Below are positions 1 to 21,427 of a stretch of DNA of 64,000 nucleotides, piece by piece. The position numbers and the translations under genes were made by a program. The notes beneath the pieces were generated by a model. It was not told the DNA's origin, did no database searches, and worked only from the letters and a program-made list of their open reading frames with translations. Every line of letters begins with the position of its first letter. Within the stretch, counting starts at the first letter, position 1. This stretch comes from Heliocidaris tuberculata (Eukaryota; Echinodermata; Echinoidea; Camarodonta; Echinometridae), in assembly GCA_025618425.1 (NCBI GenBank), contig CM046844.1, positions 14,400,076 through 14,464,075 on the forward strand, in the 5' to 3' direction.

Positions 1-526
1 GCTGGCTAAAACAGACGTCTTCGATGAACCTGATAACTCTTTGTTATTGACAAAGATGATCAAATTAACTTGATACCCTTTTTTCTAAATCTATATAATC
101 GTTTGTTTATTGCAACCATAAATTGGATTTCGAATATGAATAAAAATGCAAAGAGATACATAATGGTTTACAATGATTAGAGATGAAGTAGATGCTTATA
201 ACAGACTTGTTGATACTCAGTTTAGTGATACTGCAAAGGAAAACATTAATCTTTTTGAAAATTTTCGGGTGCTTACACAATCGGATCTGTCCAGAATTAT
301 TATGTCATCTGCTACTAAATCTTGTCGACTTGATCCTATCCCATGAAACATGGCTTTTGAAAGAGAATCTTGATCATTTATTACCACTGCTAACAAACAT
401 AGTCAATCAATCTCTTTTCACAGGCACTTTCCCCTAAGGAGCACACTCAGCAATAATCAAACCACTTTTGAAGAAACCAAGCCTGGATCAAAATGACCTT
501 AGAAATTATAGACCAGTGTCAAACTT
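1..526 (+). pseudogene. CR1-like LINE reverse transcriptase remnant, 5' piece
   Basis: Degraded frames encode HETWLLKENLDHLLPLLTNI, then after a stop IIKPLLKKPSLDQN and DLRNYRPVSNL, the region just before the polymerase core of CR1/L2-type non-LTR retrotransposons. It is interrupted at 525-528 by a TTAA-flanked MITE and continues at 1116. It is dead because of in-frame stops and frameshifts. Confidence 0.8.
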
Positions 527-528
527 AA

Positions 529-1111
529 AGGAAACCAAAACCCAAGGAGAGAATCAATGTTATTAATTGGAAAGTGAAAATTCAGAGAAGCACTTTACAA
601 AAAGTTTCATTAAAATTGGTTAAAAAATGAGAGAGTTATGGAAGTTTGAAAAGTCTCGTTTTACTTTCTATGAGGGTCCTCAAATTGGCAAAATTGCTTC
701 AAAATGGCTGATTTTGTGAACAACTCTCCATTTGTTTTGTACACAGATTTTCAGATTTTCCCCATTATCTCTCAGGGTGCTCCTTGTCTCCTCCTGAACT
801 CGACATATGTGGTGTAAAATACATTTTCCCATTATATATGTTGAGCTCAGAAGGAGATTAACTGCACCTTGAAAGATAATGGGGAAAATCTGAAAATCTG
901 TGTACAAAACAAATGGAGAGTTGTTCACAAAATCAGCCATTTTGAAGCAATTTTGACAATTTGAGGATCCCCATAGAAAGTAAAACGAGACTTTTCAAAC
1001 TTCCATAACTCTCTCATTTTTTAACCAATTTTAATGAAACTTTTTGTAAAGTGCTTCTCTGAATTATCACTTTCCAATAACATTGATTGTCTCCTTGGGT
1101 TTTGGTTTCCT
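529..1111. mobile_element. TTAA-flanked foldback MITE inserted in the LINE
   Basis: A 583-bp inverted repeat beginning AGGAAACCAAAACCCAAGG and ending with its complement, flanked by TTAA (525-528 and 1112-1115). Arms of about 260 bp include CAAATTGGCAAAATTGCTTC and ACAACTCTCCATTTG. A relative occurs at 45988-46813. Removing the element and one TTAA brings the LINE reading frame back together at the junction, which confirms the boundaries. Confidence 0.88.
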
Positions 1112-1115
1112 TTAA

Positions 1116-2190
1116 CATTTCTAGGTAAACTAATTGAGAAAGCATGCAGCTTGTACACAATTAATTCAACACATTGAATCTTATAATCTTTTTGATTCTT
1201 TTCAATCTGCTTATAGGTCAAAACACAGTACTGAGTCAGCTCTGGTTAAAGTAAAAAATGATATTATGTTTCCTCTTGATTCGAACCAGGTAGTTCTTAT
1301 GGCAATGTTAGATTTATCAGCCGCATTCGATACGATTGATCATCAAATACTTATATCTCGTTTATTTACAAGAATAGGTGTTAGGTCAACAGTTTTGTCC
1401 TGGTTTCAATCGTACCTCTCCGGATGGGCATCCCAAGTTGAAATTGCCGGCAAATTGTCAAATTCCACAACCTTAGAATTTGGACTTCCTCAGGGATCAA
1501 TAGTAGGACCTATAGGATACTCAATCTATACTCTTCCTGTTGGCGATATCGCCAGACATCATGGTATTAATTATTATCATCTTTATGCTGATGACATCCA
1601 GTTATATATTTCCTTTGACCCATGGACTCCAGGAGCTCTTGAAAATCATTAAACTTCAAGGTTGTATTTCAGATATTAGGCAATGGATGGTGGTAAACAA
1701 GTTGAAATTAAATGATTCAAAGACAGAATTTTTTGTTGCAGCATCAGCCCACAATCTGCGCAATCTTCCAAATGTTCAGTTGAATGTTGGTGGCACACTC
1801 ATTAACCCGTCAGAAACGATAAGGAACCTCGGCGTTATCTTTGATTGTAGCATGTCAATGTCTCACCATATCTCTCACATCTGTCGAACGGTTACATTTT
1901 ATTTAAGGAATATCGTTAGAATTAGAAGGTTCATTGATCAATCTGCCTGTCATAATGCTGTGCGTTCTTTAGTTCTATCCCGTATCGATTATTGTAACGG
2001 GCTTCTTTCTACCATTCCCTCGACTCAATTAAATCGTGTGCAACGACTACAAAATTGGGCTGCTCGATTGGTGCTGCAGGTTTCTATAGGGACCACCCAT
2101 CTCAGCCACTCTTGAACTAATTACACTGGCTCCCTTTGAAACAACGTATAATTTTCAAATTACTTTTGTTTGTCTATGGGAAAAGCACGG
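1116..2190 (+). pseudogene. CR1-like LINE reverse transcriptase remnant, main piece
   Basis: The reverse transcriptase core is clear: MLDLSAAFDTIDHQIL (motif A), LPQGSIVGPIGYSIYTL (motif B) and YADDIQLY (catalytic YADD, motif C at about 1587-1610). Later thumb-region motifs follow in another frame (KLKLNDSKTEFFVA, LGVIFDCSMSM, IDYCNGLL, VQRLQNWAARLV), then LHWLPLKQRI in a third frame. At least three frameshifts make it non-functional. The tail near 2185-2275 is AT-rich. The family is CR1/L2-like by motif style; the exact clade is uncertain. Confidence 0.88.
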
Positions 2191-2279
2191 TATAAGTAAT
2201 AACAACAATAATAATTATTATTATAGCTCATACATGTATACCTATATACAGCATTTGCGATATAAATAAAATTGAAATT

Positions 2280-2735
2280 ATTCCAAAAGTAATTAAGGAT
2301 TAAATCTTTTTGGCTCATTCCCGGGACACTCAGGCTCTTGGTCGATTATACATAACTTACATTTTGAACACAAAATCAGGAAAGTTAAGCCGAAATATGA
2401 AAACAGGAAGAATATCTACCGAAAAGTATTCGTTTGTAATTATCATCCAAATTACTTAGCACTGCATGCATTTTGCATGAGTCAGATAATATTATACGCC
2501 CATGCACGCAACATGCGGACGAATGAAAATAAAGATCTTTTATGGTGTTGCTCTCGTATACTTTTCTCTTTGTTCTCAAGACATATCGTGCTAGCTCAGC
2601 TCTGACTTGAGCATTTAACCATGTTAACTGGGGCGTATCAGGAAATAGGCAGGGGCGGAATGGGCCGTGCAGTAAATTTTTTCTGGGCCTTTGTGCCCGG
2701 GGGGGGGGGGGGTATAAGTTGACTAAGGGGGAAAC
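2280..2735. other. Intergenic DNA between LINE and hexamer satellite
   Basis: No conserved gene seen. It contains AGGGGCGGAATGGGCC and a G-tract at 2700-2712, resembling an end of the G-tract repeat family found elsewhere in the window. Confidence 0.35.
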
Positions 2736-2738
2736 GAG

Positions 2739-3094
2739 AGCTTGTTCTTGTTCTTGTTCTTGTTCTTGTTCTTGTTCTTGTTCTTGTTCTTGTTCTTGTT
2801 CCTGTTCTTCTTGCTCTTCTTCTTCTTTTTCTTGTTCTTGTTCTTGTTCTTGTTCTTGTTCCTCTTCTTCTTCTTCTTAATTCTTCTTGTTCTTCTTGTT
2901 CATCTTGTTGTTCATCTTGTTGTTCTTCTTGTTGTATTTCTTGTTGTTCTTGTTGTTCTTGTTCTTGTTCTTCTTCTCCTTGTTCTTCTTGTTCTTCTTG
3001 TTCTTCTTGTTCTTGTTCTTGTTCTTGTTCTTGTTCTTGTTCTTGTTCTTGTTCTTGTTCTTGTTCTTGTTCTTGTTCTTGTTCTTGTTCTTGT

Positions 3095-3150
<56 letters not shown>

Positions 3151-3160
3151 CCCTTCTACT
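2739..3160 (+). repeat. (TTGTTC)n hexanucleotide satellite
   Basis: About 420 bp of TTGTTC units interspersed with TTCTTC and TTGTTG variants. The Leu/Phe-rich and Arg/Thr-rich translations on the two strands are repeat artefacts. Confidence 0.95.
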
Positions 3161-3689
3161 TTTTAGGTCTAGCCCCATCTACGTTCATTTCACGCCAACT
3201 GCATGATCCGCCCAACTTCCGCTGCCATTCATTTGTACGGGAATTGATCGAGCCATGCAAGGATCCTAAGGTGGGTGTGTTCTTATCTTAAGTACAGATT
3301 ATTTCTTTATTTTACGATATTTTCATGCATAATTTCTTATAGCCTTTCTATGAATGTGCGACATTTATTAACTGATATTATTTTGTAACTTTGAGTGTTC
3401 AGTACGCCGATTATGAGTCATGGTATGGACTTCATGACAAACTCTTTTACACGTAAGATTCGCTGTTGAATAATATGTGTATTTCAGGGTAGTGCCGGTT
3501 TGGAGAAAATTGGAGCTCAATTTGCTTGTTTATGTGGTTCTTTATTGCCATGAATTTGAATCTGTGTATTTAGTTCTTTCTGTGTGTTATGCATGAAGAC
3601 TTCCTGTGGCATAGAATTAAGATTTACATCACGAAACACGTTGCTGCCATCAGTGTCACTGACAATGACAATGACATGACAGTGCTTGT

Positions 3690-3726
3690 CTTGATCTTGA
3701 TCTTGATCTTGATCTTGATCTTGATA
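3690..3726 (+). repeat. (TTGATC)n hexanucleotide microsatellite
   Basis: Six near-perfect CTTGAT units. Same period and style as the nearby TTGTTC satellite. Confidence 0.9.
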
Positions 3727-4331
3727 AATACGGCTCAACACTCCTGTGGGGTAAAACGAGTCGGGTGGGTGTGCGCAAAAATAATAAAATACTGTTATTG
3801 ATAATGTTGTTGTAGTTTAACTACCAACAGCACCTCCTTTTGTTCTGTCAGTTTCATTACACAGCCCTTTTTTTTTTCAGTGTCAAAAATGTATTTCTTC
3901 TGTACAAAAATGCACTGTTTCTTATGTAAGGTTGAGAGATGCAACCAATTATTAAATTCTGTCTTTAAAAGTTTGAGAGCTTTGCCTTTAGCAGCAATAA
4001 TTGGTCAAAAGTTTTGGTACACCCTAGATTTTGTGACCAATTTTTACATAAGATTTTATTTCCTGTGAAATGCCTTTCTCTATGGCTATGCGCTCAAAAA
4101 CAATTTTACAGTTTCAATACTACTTATAATGATTTGATACTTAAAAGTGAATTTTTTCTTTCTTTGTTTTGATTAAAGAATTTAAACTGGCAAAAAGGCA
4201 GCCTATGACATGTGCAGTTTGACATACTTTTTCGTCAAAAATTGATAGAAAATGGACATTATAGATCCCTCAAATTTACCACAGCTTGTTTTGGTTACAG
4301 TCTTGTAAGAGATATATTTACCATTTTCACT

Positions 4332-4816
4332 AACTCCAGGGAGCTCCAAAGCTATGCGTTGGAGCTCCAGGTACAAATAACTGAAGTCTTCCTCGCCCAT
4401 TAGTTTGGTCGGTCGCATCGCTTAATTTTGGCAGGTAAGATGAAAATTCGTACTTAGATTTCAAGAGAATTACTGTAACTATCCAGCAGGCACTTTGATT
4501 TCACGTTTTGACGATTATTTTGAAAAAAATGGAATTTCCTCGCCGAGACGATCTTCCCCCGTACTGTACCGTCAATTCAAATGACTCGATCGGCTCAGCG
4601 AGGAAATTCCATTTTTTCATCGAAATAATCGTCAAATCGTGAAATCAAAGTGCCTGCTGGATAGTTACAATAATTCTCTTAAAATGTAAGTACAAATTTT
4701 CATCTAACCTGCCGAAATTAAGCGATGCGACCGACCAAACTAATGCCATGGGTGAGGAAGATTTGGGTTAGTTGTACCTGGAGCTCCAATGCTACGCGTT
4801 GGAGATCCCTGGAGTT
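4332..4816. mobile_element. Foldback MITE upstream of AP2M1
   Basis: A 485-bp inverted repeat beginning AACTCCAGGGAGCTCCAAAG and ending with its complement. It has arms of about 230 bp sharing GCATCGCTTAATTT, CTATCCAGCAGGCACTTTG and AATGGAATTTCCTCGC. No target duplication was resolved. Confidence 0.75.
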
Positions 4817-6228
4817 ACATTTTCACATGATTACTTTCATTAGTAATTACATGTAGCTTTAAATATCCATCCAGTATTCTTGCAGTAAGAGACCATAGAT
4901 GTCTCTTAGCCACTTTTTTCAACTCATCCCACATTGGCTATTTAGGGTTCAGGGACAGATACTAAGCTCAATAAGGCTTTTATTTCATGTTATAACACAT
5001 TATTTTTGTAACTTTTAATCCTGCATATTATGAACCATGAATATACTATGAATAAGATTAAAGAATTCCAATGGTTTGGCATGTTCTGTCTCTGGACCCT
5101 AAGCCTAAACAGCTTTTCTTGGACACGTTGAACAGGGAAGTCTGAGCAACATTTATGCTAGAATACTGAATAGACATTTCAAATAATAATTCTTCCGAAA
5201 TTTATGAAAGGAATAAATTACATTTGAAAGTCAATAAATAAAACTATGGCTACTTTGGACAAATTCAATGTATACATGTAACTTGTTTTTCTTTTGATTT
5301 TGAACAGAAAAGTTATTTAAAATTGCATAAATTGTTATGTCATATGTCAGTTGTCCAACCAAGCACAGTTAAAGTAAATGACACCTGAATGTTTCAGAAC
5401 ATATAATATATAAAACATGTAATGTATAACCAAACCTTTGCCAAATTTTCAATGCCTAAACAAGCTCATTAAGTGGGGAATAGACATCGAAGTAAAAACC
5501 CATCTCAAAATCCAGGGTGTACCAAAACTTTTGACCTCACTGTATATATTCTCAAGTGAAATTGATTTATTGAGAAAGTTATGATGCTAGATGGACAAAT
5601 ATGCATACACATACATGTAATTTTAAGTGTTTCTAAGTTTTAAATGAGCAAGAAAATATTGATGTTATAGGACTATAATAAAATTATATTTTGCCATTTC
5701 TTTTGTAATAAATTCCAAACCATGTCCAGATTGTACATTCTTTCCATTCTAAATTTACATGTTAGAAATAATTATTGTTTTTGCTCTTGGCAATCTGATT
5801 TACTGGCCAAGAATGGACTAGATCTAGTCCAACTTATTCTGATTGTTTCAGTAATCAGATACCCTTTTATCAGTCAGACTTATGACTTGATACCCTCCTT
5901 TTCCAAGAGGAGTGAGCCTACATGTACATGTGTGAGTCAAAAGTCCATTTGATAAACATACGACAGAGTCAACTACTTAAACAAGTGTTTCAGCAAGTTT
6001 TCACAATTTCGCTTACATCTTTCTGGTCTAAAGTAAAGTTTACCACTATATGATTACTACTTGATAACAATTTACAATGATTTTTAAATGTTTTTCTTGA
6101 AAAAGAGCTTCATTGTGTACTTAAAAATAAACATATACCAGTACCACTACATTGCACATGTGTATTTATTAAAGGAAGGTTTAATTTAGATCTAAATTGG
6201 TCATTTTTTTTCACCATTTCTCTAACAG
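4817..6228. other. Intergenic/5' intron of AP2M1
   Basis: AT-rich, with no recognised exon. A diffuse inverted relation (TTAGGGTTCAGGGACAGA near 4944 and TCTGTCTCTGGACCCTAA near 5085) suggests another old foldback MITE at about 4930-5105. If AP2M1 has an upstream non-coding exon, this stretch is intron. Confidence 0.4.
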
Positions 6229-6247
6229 GACAATGAGCTAGCCTAAG

Positions 6248-14600
<8,353 letters not shown>

Positions 14601-17600
14601 CCTGCGTGATGCAACGAAGCCGCGCTGGTTCACCCCTAGGTCGTTGCGAGAGATCGCCGGAGGGTGTCGTAGGACCCCCTTCCTGACAGGATTAGAATTT
14701 CTATACATGGACCCTTCCCTCTCCTCCTGGTTGATACACTTCTCTGTTGTAATTTGTTTCTTCAAAGCCACCATAAAAAGCTCCCTATATTCACAGTCGA
14801 TCCCCATTCAGATGGTGAATGACTTATTAGTGTGATGTTAATGGGTTACAAATATTCGTGCCGTAGGTCAAATCAGGTCACAGACTCCAACTGAATTTTG
14901 CACCATTTGGAAGCCCTCTCCTCTAGACGTAATCTACTACATGGCAAATTATATTAGTGACAAGAGCTTGACATGGTTATTCTAATGCTCAAAGGTGCCA
15001 CCTTTCGTAAAATATTGAAAAAAATTGCCGGAATTCAGGCTTCTTCAATTATACTTTTCTGTAAACATTTTTAGTCTATAAGCGCCAGGGTAGGAGTTAT
15101 AGGGCCCCTTAATCTGACTGAATTTTCTCTTCTATTGGTGAAGGCAAGGGGTATCTCTGTATATTTTTACATTTTGACCAATTTTTCTTTAAACTTGACC
15201 TCACTTTAAAATAGAGAAGAATTTTTGTAATGAAATTGAATCTCAGATAGATTTCCAATTTCGAATTATGTATATTGGTAGATTTTTTTTAGAGATTTCT
15301 TAAATGTGTACCCCAGGGACACATGCTCATCATATCTCTTGTGAAGACTTCAAGACTTGTGAGATTGTGGAGAAATTGGGGAGCGCATGAATGTGATGGC
15401 AAAGCTGAAGTCTTGAGTATGGTTGTAAGTGCCACTGTCGCAGAATATACAAGCACACACACACACAAAATAAGTGAGATTGATTATGATGTAGTGTTTT
15501 CTGTTGCATTAACGTAATACATGTACTATATGACAATTCCTATCATTCCATGAAAGATTGCTGTAGAGGTTTGTTTAAAATGGTGAAACAGAATGTGAAA
15601 AGGAGAACCAATTCTCAAAAATAGTTAAATAGATATATAAAATACTGGAGATGGGAAGGACACATATTTTTTTTTTCCAACATTGTGTCGGTATTTGCTT
15701 GTAGAGGAGAAAAGTTATTGTGGAAGGAGACTTTTATTCATGACTTTTTTTTTTTGTAGATATATGAAACATAAAATACAGGCAAACGTTTGTTTAACAT
15801 TGAAGTGCATGTGCAAATACCAATTGCTTTGATACTTGCTTTACGATTTGAGAAGGCATTATGGCAAAATTTATGGATCTGGTAGGGCTAGATTTCACCA
15901 TGATTGCTTCATATCCATTTCTAAAATTATTGATTGAATGCTCAGTCTGCAAATTTGATTTGTTGATTTTCTTGACCAAGTTTCGGATTAAGGGACTGGC
16001 AGGATTTATATACTGTAAAACCAGAGACTCTCTGGCGCAAGGAACTTTCACACATGTCTGGAATGGTCCAGCTCTCAGAGATCAAGTTGCAAAATGTGAA
16101 CGGATACTCTATTAATTGCATATGCCTGTCTCGTTGAGCTGAACTGTGTCTTCGTGCAGTCTGATCGTGCTTTACTTTGACATAGAAGCTCGCATATTGC
16201 ATTCTTTTAGGGATCTAGCGGTTTTAATTCTCGCTGATGTGATTTTTTTCGTAATCATGTGTGCAATTTGTGCAAGTTCCTTGCGGCTAAAATAATTGCC
16301 ATTGACAGTTTACGAAAGCGCCTGGTCTTACAGTATTTAGTGTACATGCGGCCGCCTAGCGTAGCAGGCTGGCCTATTAACTCCCATCGATACATAGTTA
16401 TTCATGTACTAACTCAACATGCTTTTCTTCACAGCATTATTACTCTGGTGGCTGGTTACTCTCCTTATAGGCTGTATTCACAGATAATACCATCTGTTGG
16501 GAGCCAAAAGGGCATTAACTCAATGTTAAAGGATAGGAGTTAACACCCTTCTGCCTCTCAACTGTCAAAATCAGGTCTTGTTGGCATGGCAGGTCATTGT
16601 AATGTTTTAATCTCTTAGAAATGAATTTTACAAATTTTTTTTTTGGTTTTTGTTGGAAAAACAAGAATTTTGTTCCAAATAATTTAATAGTGATGACCAA
16701 ATCATGACAAGTTATGGCCTATATATTCTTCTTAACATGTTCAGTAATGGGTTTAAGCTTAGTCAAAGCACAGTTAGGTGTTGAAAAGTTTAATAAAGGT
16801 ATATTGTTGACTGAGATCTGTCACTTTATTAAACTCGACTAAAGTTTGAACCCAGCGTCTGGTTTAAATGTTATGTGGAATATGGGATTATTAGCTTGAT
16901 AATTCAATAATTCAGGCACATGTCAGTTTTTAACTGTCATAGTTACCTTTGACCTTTGATCTTTACAAACCTGCCAATTTGATGATTCTCTGTGAATACA
17001 GCCTTTCATCATCTTCATCTCCTCATCAAATCTTGCCGGTTCCTTCTCTCCGATACTTGGTAAGAAGGCCAAATTTGCGGATCGGGCATTCAATCAGTTT
17101 CAAAGGAGAGTAACCACCACTGATATTTCTTTCTCTATTTCCCCACATTTTGGCCCCCATTTTTTTGGTTTAAATCGATGGGAGTTTCAGAAAAAAAAAG
17201 GGATAAACAAAGTCCAGAAGCCACCCCCTCCAGTCCAATTTTGACCTTTGTATATTGTGTGATGATGAGACGTAATTATTACCCTCTATTTATCTGAGAT
17301 GTCAATTCTCCCCCAAGTGCCCGTGGTGGAACGTGTTTGATTGAAGACGTGAGACCGTTTTGTGACAATTTGTGTCGTAGCTGGATTGCTGTGGTTCTCA
17401 ACGAGAACCAAAAGTCAAACCAAAAGTGAATAGATTAAAATCAGGGCACTATGTAAATGACTTCATTTGGCAATTTTATTATTCATGTTGATTTTTTGTA
17501 GGTGTCTTTTTATGTGATTTCATGGCCATTATTCAAAATTGATTATTTTGTTCTTGTTTTTGTGAACATTTATACATCTTAATCTGATATATCATTGAAT

Positions 17601-19478
17601 GGATATCCCAGTGAAATGTACGTGTATCCAGTTTGCTTTGTAAAGCAACATTTTCCCCTCATATTTTGACTATTTACCATTAAAATATTCCTGTAACCCC
17701 CAGTTTTAATGTATGAAATATTGGATATATTTGATATTTCAGAAACTTGTGAAACTTGTGTCTCATTTAAACTGAATATATTTAATCTAAAATTAAATGC
17801 CATCCAAATTTTTTCTCATTACATGTATAAAAATTCATAGAGAAAAGTAATAATTTAAAACTCAGGAATTCATTTACACAGTAGACAGTTTGAAGTTAAT
17901 TTGATTAAGAAATTTTGGTCATGATGTGTAACTCTCCTACATAAATATCAGACAAATTATAATTGGCAAGTAAGCCAAATGTCAAATTCTTATGAAATAA
18001 AGTATTGGATATTTCTAATCTTGTTCTATGAAATCTTGGAATCTTTGGGTACTTACTGCATAATGCCATGACTGATTCTTGGATATACAATTGTACATCT
18101 TGAAATACTTTGCTTGGGCAAGTGTTAAATTTGCTGAATGATTTTTTTTAGAAATTTGATTTCATTGTACGATGCTGCTCTTTGATAACAGTAGTGGTTT
18201 CCACATCAGATGTTCCAGGGTTGCGATATATGCAGATACATGTAGTTGAGTTTACATTATGAAGCTTTTGAAATATATTTCAGATTGCCATATTCATGTT
18301 GTACGAATGCGAACACACCTTAAACCAAAGTCTCTCCACATTGCTTTATGTATAGGCTGTACACATAAAGTATTTTATGGTCATTTTTATAAAATTCTGA
18401 AAAAAGGGAAGCAAATAGAGTGTCAATATTCTAATTTCGCATAGTAGAATATTAATGCATGTATTAGCCTGGATTAAAAAGGAAAGAAAGAAATGTCTTC
18501 TGATCTGTACAATATGTAGCTTATACGTGTATCGACTTTTGAATTAAAGATCAATATATGAGAGAGAGAGAAAGATACTCTTGTAACACTCCATCCAGAT
18601 GTATGTATTTGTGTATAGAAGTACATGTACTTGTCTTTAAGAGCAAACAAATTTTCTTGCACCTCTGTTGAAAGTGTCAGTGCGAATCGCTGCTTCTTCA
18701 GTCAAATGGCTCAGATAAAAGTGTCACAGTGATATCTTTCTATTACATGTATCTACAGAACTGAAACTATTTTGCCACAAAAAAATTAATCCCATGAATT
18801 CCTTCTCGTCCATGTGATAGATGTTAGTGAGTCACTGCAGTTTAATAGAAATTTCAAAGTATATCTAGGATATTACACTCTTGTGGATTTCGATATTTGA
18901 ATATCAGCAAGACGCTTTGTGTTGTTGTTAATTATTATTATGTTTTGTATCTTTTTTCTGTGTATCTCCTTTGTTTATTGGCTATCATATAGTTTTGTAG
19001 TTAGAGTATATTATGACTGTTTCTCATGCAAAAATAAATCTACGTCCTCGTATCAATCCCAAACACACTTTCTACTTTTCTGTTTTTCTTTTTGTTTTCC
19101 GAGTGCATTTGAAGCCCAAGTCACAATAGAATGGCAACCAGTTGTTGACCAATGAACACGCTTTCAAGACTGCATTGTATAATTAATGGAATCAGCAGCT
19201 CAATGGGGAAGTAATGCTTTCATAAAACCTATGATCAGATAATGGACTGTCGTTGGTCGGCGATTGGCCGCTGCTATAGTAAGACTTAAGACTTCATAGG
19301 TTAAACTCTGGCAGACCTTGGACCCCCAGTCAATATATAATTAATCCAAAAAAAAAATGAAAGGATAGAGTTCATGTTTTGATTTTCTCCTACACATTGA
19401 TTTTGCTTGAAAAAAATGGGACTCCTGAAAGAGAGAAAATATCAGACCCAAATAGATTCCAGATTAAAAATAGACTAA
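14601..19478 (+). other. AP2M1 3'UTR and downstream intergenic DNA
   Basis: No conserved coding exon was found. The first part is presumably AP2M1 3'UTR. AATAAA hexamers on the plus strand at 16792-16797 and 17996-18001 are possible polyadenylation signals. A loose inverted repeat (GGTTACTCTCCTT and GGCTGTATTCACAG near 16450-16490, complements near 16990-17117) lies inside. The transcript end cannot be fixed from sequence alone. Confidence 0.4.
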
Positions 19479-19480
19479 TA

Positions 19481-19657
19481 CAGTGGGACCTCGTTATAAC
19501 AAACTCCTTGAGACCAAGGAAATTACCTCTTTTTATCGAAACTTTGGTATATCAGAGCTAAAAAAAACAATAGAATACAAAGAAGTGCGACTGGCAAAAT
19601 CACATTTTTATAAAGAGAGTTTGTTATAACAGTGTTCTTTGTAATGCGATTCCATTG
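19481..19657. mobile_element. pogo/Tigger-like MITE
   Basis: Starts CAGTGGGACCTCGTTATAAC and ends with a partial complement (GTTATAACAGTG...GATTCCATTG). It is flanked by TA on each side. CAGTGG...CTCGTTATAAC termini are typical of pogo/Tigger-type elements. No ORF. Confidence 0.65.
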
Positions 19658-20052
19658 TATTTGCTTAAAAATATTTGGAGCCTTGAAGGTCAAGTATACC
19701 TTTTGAATTTGTTCATATTATTGTGCACATATTCAATCCTTTTTTTTCTTTCATCATGATCTATCCCTTTTACTTTCCATCTTTTTGACCAGTCCTCTCA
19801 TTACCTCTTCTTCCCTTCTAAAGCTCTCGTCTTTCTGTTTTCTCTCTGTTTCCTTTTTTTCTCTTTCCATTTCTCCCTCTCTTTCTTTCTCCCCCTCTAT
19901 CTCTACACTTGCTTTATTTTCACCATCCATCCTATTAACAGTGGGATTCAAGTAAGCTTTCCAACATTCTAAACCATTAGTTCTTAACCTAGGCTGTTTC
20001 GGGGATAGTTTTTTTTCTTTTCTCAGGATCATAAAGGGATCATTCATGAATG

Positions 20053-20240
20053 CAGTGGAAACTCGTAAAGAGCTCTGATAAAACAAGAGCTCCAATATAA
20101 CAAGATTCCTGATATAACAAGGTAATTTTGCTGGTCCCTGATTTTTGTGTTCTTTTGTTTTTTACCGATATAGGGAGATTCCTGATATAACAAGGTAATT
20201 GTCATGGTCCCAAGGTCCTCGTTATAGTGCGTTTCCACTG
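20053..20240. mobile_element. pogo/Tigger-like MITE, second copy
   Basis: Starts CAGTGGAAACTCGT and ends CCTCGTTATAGTGCGTTTCCACTG. It contains two copies of GATTCCTGATATAACAAGGT. Related to the element at 19481. TA follows the right end, but the left flank is not TA. Confidence 0.65.
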
Positions 20241-20242
20241 TA

Positions 20243-21425
20243 CAGTCTATTCAAATTATATCTAGTTCTATAATTAAACATTCCGAATGACAGAACATAA
20301 TTTCAGCCTTCCACCACTGGCCGAGCATGGGATGGAGGCTACTGTACTGACCTAAAATGTGTTATAGGGCTAAAAATGACAAGAGCCACTGCTCTAACCT
20401 GTATGTTTTATACATTATATACCTCAAATGATGTGATGAGTTTCAAAATTCAGATGAAGCAAACCTACTTTGCCATCATAAAAAGTAAATAAAGAAAAGT
20501 TGGAAATAGTAAAATAAATTTCACATACTCTTTATAAAATCAAATTTACATACAGCACGGAGAAGGTAAAGGTTATCCAACTGTTACATCTTCATATTAT
20601 CACAATCTCAAAATGCAACTGATTTTGCACAAAAATAGGAATTAAGTGTATGACATTACAATGACTGGACAAACAGAGCACACACTAACATTTCAGAACC
20701 ACCAATTATTGATATCAATTAGCTAGGAATGTTAAGAACTAGATTACCTCATATATACAAATAATTCATAATCATGAGAGGGCAAGTTCCTATCTTAGAA
20801 GATATAATATACACTTTGCAATTCAACTATTCTTGAACATGTCTTTCCTTGGCCACTGACAATGATGATCTGAGCTAACGGTCACATGAGTACATTAATC
20901 GCAAGAATGTAGATTCACATATTTGGCATAAGTCCTCAAAGACCTTATTCACGGAATGGAAGTAAATATTACTTCACAGGTACAGTTAACTTTGCTGAAG
21001 TCAAATCTGTTGGGACCACAAAAAAATAGCTCAACTTACGCAAAATTTGATTAGGAAATGTATAAAATTACACGTTTTACATAGCTTGGTCAAAAAAATT
21101 GATTTGGCCTAGGTAAAGTTTGACTTATGCGACTTCAAGTTATGCAGAGTTAACTGTAGTTGTGCGCTTTCTTTACTCCATAAATACATTGTGTATTTTT
21201 CTTTGAACTTAAATTTTCTGTATCAGAATGTGACTATGCCATCATGTATGTGTGATGTCACACAGAAAGAACTCTATCAAATTACTCATAGTATCCCTTT
21301 TCTCAATTCTTATGACTGAACAATGAACAGACATGATTTCATGAGAGCACATAACAAAAAATACAACCCAAGATCAAATTCATTGTTTTTCCATACAAAT
21401 TTGCAATTTTTAACACTTATTGACA
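20243..21425. other. Intergenic stretch without recognised features
   Basis: AT-rich DNA between a MITE and a mariner-like element. I see no conserved coding exon, RNA gene or clear repeat. A short dyad built on GTTAACT/AGTTAAC words near 20985-21155 may be another old MITE. Confidence 0.4.
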
Positions 21426-21427
21426 TA

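Noticed and set aside
680..940. 86-codon minus-strand ORF
   Set aside because: Falls within the foldback MITE inserted in the LINE; stop-free by chance.
3170..3275. Possible AP2M1 non-coding first exon ending at AAG|GTGGGT (about 3269)
   Set aside because: The donor is weak and there is no promoter signature. The distance and position do not distinguish it from chance, so it is not listed as a feature.
2742..3291. Leu/Phe-rich and Arg/Thr-rich ORFs on both strands
   Set aside because: Hexanucleotide TTGTTC satellite gives stop-free frames. No conserved sequence.
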